From Pelobates cultripes (taxonomy: Eukaryota > Chordata > Amphibia > Anura > Pelobatidae), in assembly GCA_933207985.1 (NCBI GenBank), contig OW240916.1, forward strand, positions 136,322,036 through 136,386,035: a DNA stretch of 64,000 bases. Direction: 5' to 3'. The position numbers and the translations under genes are program-made. This document shows, one piece after another, positions 59,530 through 64,000 of the stretch. Positions within the stretch are counted from its first letter, which is position 1, and every line of letters starts with the position of its first letter. A model generated the notes under the pieces. The model had not been told where the DNA came from and did no database searches. It saw only the letters and a list, made by a program, of their open reading frames with translations.

Positions 59530-60076
59530 CACAATTGCAAGCAATATCCTTTCTGCTGCCTGGTCCATCTTTCATCAAGGGGAGTACCACACAGTATTTG
59601 TTACTTTGTGCCATATGCAAGAGCTGGAATTTGTAGGCTTAACATCAGGTTAGCTCTGCTTTATATATTATCACCATTTGTCATTTATACTGAACCATTG
59701 GTATATTTCTTTTCTTTCTTTTGAGCATATCCATCCAAGTATTCACAGAAGGGAGTGTGCCACCTTTAAGCCTCACAAGTGCTATAGATTAAGCCAATTA
59801 TTTCTACGCTCCATATCAAGTGACGGGGCTAAGTTTGGGACTCATCCACAATTGAGAAATTGAAAACATCATGTTGCACTATAAATTTTCACTCTCTTAT
59901 TTTCTATATAGAGTTTCCTGAGCATATTGAGTTCAAATGCTCCTTTTTCCATATACAGTATAGGGTGAGTGTGTTTACAGTATTTTACCAAAACACCTAC
60001 TGTCTAGAGCTCAACTTACATACTCGTGTTTTGATTGTGTCACTTTGTCACTCAGTATATTGGTCACACAGGTTGG
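59530..60076 (+). mobile_element. Penelope-like terminal fragment, inverted to 47061-47600
   Basis: Text such as GGTCCATCTTTCATCAAGG, then TACCACA, and CACTCAGTATATTGGTCACA matches the complement of 47061-47600 along its length with moderate divergence. It lies about 155 bases from the PTB exon donor. Confidence 0.7.
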
Positions 60077-60230
60077 CTATTTTAGTTTTTTGAACGAAAT
60101 AAATCCAAAATTCTTGTTTTTGGCTCTGATGACCTTTTGAAGCCTAGCTGTTCTTGTTGTCACCTACATGGCACTTTGGCTCAACTCCAGACTTCCATAA
60201 TCAATAGTAAAACAGAGATGGGCCCCTCAC

Positions 60231-60376
60231 CTTAATTCGGCTGACAGCTTCTTGTGCTTGCATCATGCGCACATTCTTAGAAGGGGTCTTGTCAGAGAGC
60301 AGCTGCGTGGAGCCAAGATAGTTGGCAGCAAAAATAATTCCATCAATTAGGTCTTCTGGGTCACAGGGTCCAGGAA
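60231..60376 (-). CDS. APBA1: APBA1 exon: start of PTB domain
   Basis: A 146-nt exon: two bases finish the split Val codon, then 48 codons. The acceptor is TTTCCTAACAG and the donor GTGAGG. The reading includes [17 protein letters not shown], the first strand of the PTB fold, followed by [11 protein letters not shown] and a helix [15 protein letters not shown]. This is the hallmark start of the Mint PTB domain, which binds unphosphorylated or phosphorylated NPxY-containing tails such as that of APP. The exon sits 14.2 kb upstream of the next coding exon, the widest intron in the window. Confidence 0.95.
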
Positions 60377-61935
60377 CTGTTAGGAAACATGCATCATTAC
60401 ATTGGCTCTCGCTTTTCAATCCCTGTGGCAGGACTTTAGCGAACATCAATACAGAACTTCCAAATGCAAAGTTACTTACACCCTTAAATGCAGGTACAGA
60501 AAACTGCAATCAAGTTATTAAAAAAAACTATTCACATTTCTGTTACCTAACCTGTTCTCTGGAATCTACACTGACTATATAGCAAAAATATGGGTTTATT
60601 TACTAAACTAGGAGTTCTGGAAAATCTACTAATGAAATGCTAATTTAAGCAAAAATAGCAGATCGCTAGAATGTTTCCAGTTTTACCAAAAATATAGAGT
60701 CCCAGTATAATTTCTCCAAATTATCATTTGCGTCATGAAAACCTATTAACTTTCCCAAAACTCTTATCTACGTCTGATTTCTGAGTTTTAAAGGAACACT
60801 AGAGGGTCAGGAACACAAACATGCATTCCTGACCCCAAATTGTTAAAACCACTATCTAGCGCCCCTGGTTCCCCCTTAACAAAGCAAAATCTTACCTTTA
60901 CTGCAGTCTTCTTCTGCTGGCTCTGCTCCTGATCTGCCTGCTTGGCTGACATCATCAGAAGTATTGAACAAAAGCCAATCACAATGTTTTCACATAGGAT
61001 TGGCTGAGACTGTCAGGGAGGCAGATCAGGGGCAGACCCAGTACAAGCCAAACACAGCCCTGGCCAATCAGCATCTTGTCATAGAGATGCATTAGATAAA
61101 TGAATTTCTACGAGGAAAGTTCAGTGTCCCCATGCAGAGGGAGGAGACACTGAATGGCAGTGAAGCACACTCTGCAGCACTGCCCCAGGAAGCACCTCTA
61201 GTAGCAATCTGAGGAGTGGCCACTGGAGGTATCCTTAGGCTGTAATGAAAACACTCTGAAAAGATTAAAGGGAATGATTATACTCATCAAAACAAATACA
61301 ACAAGCGGTAGTTTTTCTGATGACTATAGTGTCTCTTTAATGGGTGCAGCACCAATATTAAGGAACTCTCTGTCGCATTATGTCACACCTTTCATGTCTG
61401 AAACATTAAACTAGGTATTTGTTTACTAAGGTTTTATTAATACAGAAAAATCTGTAGTGCATCATAAATTCCAAGTGTTCATATTTAGGAGGGACTGTCC
61501 ATCCATCCCACCTCAAACAACAGCTTTTTTAATTTGGGTAATTTTTAGTGACTATAAATGTTCTCATTCTTTTAGGAAAACTATTGCCTGTGTCTTGGTG
61601 CATAACCCTTTACATTGGCAGATCACTAAGGCTCGGCTGATGAACAAGTAACACTAATTACACAGATACAATGAAAACATCAATATAGTCATTAACACTC
61701 ATTAACTAAAAGCAAAATATTAAAACCAAACACATTTAGTAATATAACAATTACACTGGCTGCATTGAATATAGTAGAGGTAGTACTCTTGCAAAGAATG
61801 GGTTAAAAGAAAAAGGAAAAAAAACAAACTTAAATTCGACCTCAAGGTGCAATGAGATGCAGATTTGCAGTCTACATGTGGCAATTATTCATTTGACATT
61901 TCAAATTATAATTAGCCTCAATTTTGAATTCTTAC
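60377..61935 (-). other. APBA1: APBA1 intron (1.6 kb) with a TTAA element
   Basis: GTAAGA to ACAG on the minus strand. The element at 60792-61336 fills a third; the rest shows no feature. Confidence 0.85.
60792..61336. mobile_element. 545-bp TTAA-flanked element
   Basis: TTAA (60788-60791) is followed by AGGAACACTAGAGGG; the right edge GACTATAGTGTCTCT is followed by TTAA (61337-61340). The right part (GGCTGTAATGAAAACACTCT) matches the element at 464-1554. Non-coding. Confidence 0.75.
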
Positions 61936-61975
61936 CTTCCACATAGGTCGGGAATGAAGCCAAGCTTTTTCTTGA
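61936..61975 (-). CDS. APBA1: APBA1 exon just before the PTB domain
   Basis: A 40-nt exon. The acceptor is TTAATTACAG and the donor is GTAAGA. It reads SRKSLASFPTYVE plus one base that completes a Val codon with the next exon ([10 protein letters not shown]). It starts in phase 0 and ends in phase 1, which fits the next exon exactly. It is the most upstream coding exon seen here; the intron before it runs off the window. Too short for ORF calling, it was found by extending the PTB exon upstream and checking phase. This serine-rich segment leads into the PTB domain. Confidence 0.87.
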
Positions 61976-62559
61976 CTGTAATTAAGACAAAAAGTGTTTA
62001 TTCTAAACAAAATCAAGAAACATGAACCCAGCAGAAAAATTATGCCATGCAAAAAAATAAAAAAAATAAATAAAACACCCCTCACGCAGACAACAAGTAC
62101 AGACCAGTAGTATTTTGTTAAGAAAAATTAGATTGTTTCCAAACAATTAGAGGTTATTTAGATAATTCTGTGCAGACTTGCTTATTAGTGTGTTTAGATA
62201 ATCAGGGAGCTGAGGATTGCATTTGCAGGCTCCTGTTGCGGATGGTGTGATAACACTGGCAAACACTGCATGCTACCTCTTGAAGTAACTGACTAGAAGA
62301 CTGTCATCAGGTCTTTAGAGAATTTCCAGAGGGCTGAAATTAAAATTATGGTAATATGTATTTATACCTCAACAAAGCTCTTATTATGCCCATGGAGCAA
62401 AATAAAGATAAACAACACACATGCAAAACAACACAAACCTAAATAATTTGAGGGCAGCTGATATCAGCATGGGTTGATCAAGGTACTATTCTAAAAGCCT
62501 GAGGATGGACAACTTGCTGACCTAACCAGCATTTTGAAGCAGCAGTGAACACTCATTTT

Positions 62560-64000
62560 ATTTTCTGGATTTGTGGATAATCATGTTTCTGCGATAAACA
62601 TATGATGGCCCTGCCTAAAAAGGGCTCCCTGTGCGGAGGCCCATGGGGGTGACGAGTATCCGAAGAAAATGGGGGAAGAAGGGTAGTAAGGAAAATAGAA
62701 GGAAAGTTTTGCTCTCAGTAAGTGGTCTTGTGCCCAGATTATCGTGTCTCTCCATCTCTACTGGTGATGTCAGAAGTGTTGTTGTACAATAGCGTCCTAA
62801 AGTCAGCAGAGTCGGTTGACAAAATCCAGAGTCCTAGTATTCAGGTAAATTTGGGGTCTCTTATTGCTACAGAATATCAGGTATTCCATAGCGCGGAGTT
62901 ATTCCATTGGTTGGAACCACAGTTCCATCGGTGGAGCTATGTCTTTTTTCCAGAATAAGGGCACCAGCCCCTTGGCGACATTCAGGATTCGTATCGTTTT
63001 TGTGGATGTGCGGGTTTTAGTGTGATGTAAGAGAATCGGCGCTGGTCTGAAGGATGGTGGGTCGTCTGAAAATCTTTGAATTATACTGTAGATCTGTTTC
63101 CAGAACAGTTTTATTTTTGAGTACTCCCACCATAGATGAAGTAGGGTGCCCACCTCTTCTCCACACCTCTAGTAACTGTTATCTTGTATCATTGTATTTA
63201 GGGACTGGGTATCCTGTACCAGTAGGTTAGCAATTTGTATGCAGTCTCTTGCGTTTTACTGGACACTGCGCAGTGTAGTGTGAGATCACAGATTTTGTGC
63301 CACTGTGTGGTAGTTAGTATTTCTCCTAAGGCCTCTTCCCATTTCCCCATATAGTGAGGTGCTGGTGTTTTCTGCTGTGTAAGGAGCGTAATGTATAAGG
63401 TTGATATCCCATGTTCTAAAGGGTCATTGTCTGTGCAGATCACCTCCATTGGAGTAAGGTCTCTGGTCAGAAGGGGCCTCTGTGCAATAGAGGTGATGAA
63501 GTCCATCAGCTGTTTATATCTGAAGCATTGCATGAAGTTAGGGGTGTCTGTGGTAAGCATCTTAGTCAGGGGTTTGATCTGTCCCTCTGTGAACAGGTGT
63601 CGCACTTCGGGAATGTCTGTACCGATCAGCCCCCGAAATGGCTTTGTGTCTTGCCCTGGAGAAAAGGCCGGGATGTAAACCAGCGGGTACAAGGGCGTTG
63701 GGAATGATGAAAGGGCCAGCTTTGGGGTCTGGGTGTGCCATACCGTGTTGGTTGCCTTAATGAGTGGGTGTCTCGCTACTAGTTTGGCACTGTGTGTTGG
63801 TTCCAGACAGGGCATGACTGGCATGGGCCGGCCCACCTGTGTATTTCTTTCCACAGTTTAGTCACACCCAGTTTGGATCACTCTACTATCCTTTGTAGAT
63901 GAGTGGCTTGACAGTATAGCTTAAAGTCCAGGAGAGCAAAACCTCCCTCCGACTTCGGCAGTGCGAGGATGTCGTGTCGTATGCGGGCTTTGGATTTGTG
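62560..64000 (-). mobile_element. 3' end of another L1-type LINE, cut by the window edge
   Basis: Sense strand is minus. It holds the C-terminal part of ORF2 and some 3' UTR. The left border is approximate because no clean A-tail was seen. Same strand as APBA1. Confidence 0.65.
62899..63854 (-). pseudogene. L1 ORF2 C-terminal part
   Basis: The stretch 63854-63198 reads PLIKATNTVWHTQTPKLALS through EEALGEILTTTQWHKICDLT to KLLTYWYRIPSP and then a stop. The frame beginning GTLLHLWWEYSKIKLFWKQI follows at 63153-62899. LLTYWYR...P, then a Cys-containing gap, then LHLWWEC-like text (here LHLWWEYS) is the usual L1 ORF2 C-terminus. The stop and the changed Cys show decay. Confidence 0.75.

Larger units (their letters stand above)
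46026..60230 (-). other. APBA1: APBA1 intron (14.2 kb) filled with nested transposons
   Basis: GTGAGG to AGCAG on the minus strand. From 47061 on nearly all of it is retroelement and hAT sequence, listed separately. Bases 46026-47060 are AT-rich with no call. Confidence 0.85.
19612..61975 (-). other. APBA1: APBA1 gene, 3' half (10 coding exons, partial)
   Basis: Minus-strand gene for the Mint1/X11-alpha adaptor. Ten exons, in transcription order, are 61975-61936, 60376-60231, 46025-45993, 44602-44516, 37650-37465, 34086-33907, 32221-32009, 22511-22392, 21235-21095 and 19683-19612. Each has AG before it and GT after it on the minus strand, and phases join without a break to give 405 codons and a stop. 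Domain order is PTB, PDZ1, PDZ2, C-terminal tail. The linker text [19 protein letters not shown] and the tail TAQEQPVYI fit APBA1 better than APBA2 or APBA3, from family knowledge. The vertebrate protein is about 840 residues, so roughly half is present; 5' exons lie past the right edge. Known role: it couples APP-type NPxY tails to synaptic machinery. Paralogue assignment was made by eye, not by alignment. Confidence 0.93.
61976..64000 (-). other. APBA1: APBA1 intron, running off the window
   Basis: Upstream of the 40-nt exon. Bases 61976-62560 have no call; the remainder is L1. Confidence 0.7.

Overview
The window is vertebrate nuclear DNA, most likely from an anuran amphibian. Genes are split by GT..AG introns, and about half of the sequence is interspersed repeats of kinds typical of frog genomes: amphibian-type L1 LINEs, a Penelope-like element, a DIRS-like remnant, Tc1/mariner, hAT, and many short elements flanked by TTAA. 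There is no bacterial operon, CRISPR array or rRNA, and I recognised no tRNA gene. The species call rests on repeat character, not on a database match.

One host gene is recognisable: the 3' half of APBA1 (Mint1/X11-alpha), on the minus strand. Ten coding exons were placed by splice sites, reading phase and family similarity (61975 down to 19612). Together they give 1218 nt, that is 405 codons plus a stop, with no frame break. They encode the end of the region before the PTB domain, the whole PTB domain, an 11-codon microexon, PDZ1, PDZ2 and the C-terminal tail ending in VYI. The 5' exons, with the Munc18- and CASK-binding parts, must lie beyond base 64000. The product is a neuronal adaptor: PTB binds the NPTY-type tail of APP, and the PDZ pair binds membrane and synaptic partners.

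Layout. 1-14640: downstream flank of APBA1, made of repeats. These include a TTAA element with a pyrimidine minisatellite (464-1554), a long hairpin (2987-3069), a 3'-deleted L1 with a frameshifted ORF1 (3725-5150), an intact DD37E Tc1-like transposon (6812-8374) inside a 145-bp tandem repeat, a dead Tc1 (10145-11246) and a hAT (11813-12669). About 15430-19611: probable APBA1 3' UTR. 19612-22511: the last three coding exons. 24356-31271: a full-length L1 with an 11-bp target duplication, in sense orientation in the intron before the PDZ1/PDZ2 exon. 32009-37650: PTB-end and PDZ1 exons with TTAA and hAT elements between. 37651-44515: intron with a perfect 28-bp palindrome, a possible solo LTR and an element with ~125-bp inverted termini. 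46026-60230: a 14.2-kb intron built of nested transposons (Penelope-like, DIRS-like, an old L1, two related ~1.3-kb retroposons, two hATs). 61976-64000: intron with the 3' end of another L1.

Only two kinds of protein here look functional: APBA1 and the 338-aa Tc1-like transposase. All other coding sequence is transposon fossil. Nothing seen amounts to a wholly new system. The best leads are the intact DD37E transposon with its natural empty-site copy, the pair of retroposons sharing both ends, a GC-rich module shared by two unrelated transposon types, and the APBA1 microexon.
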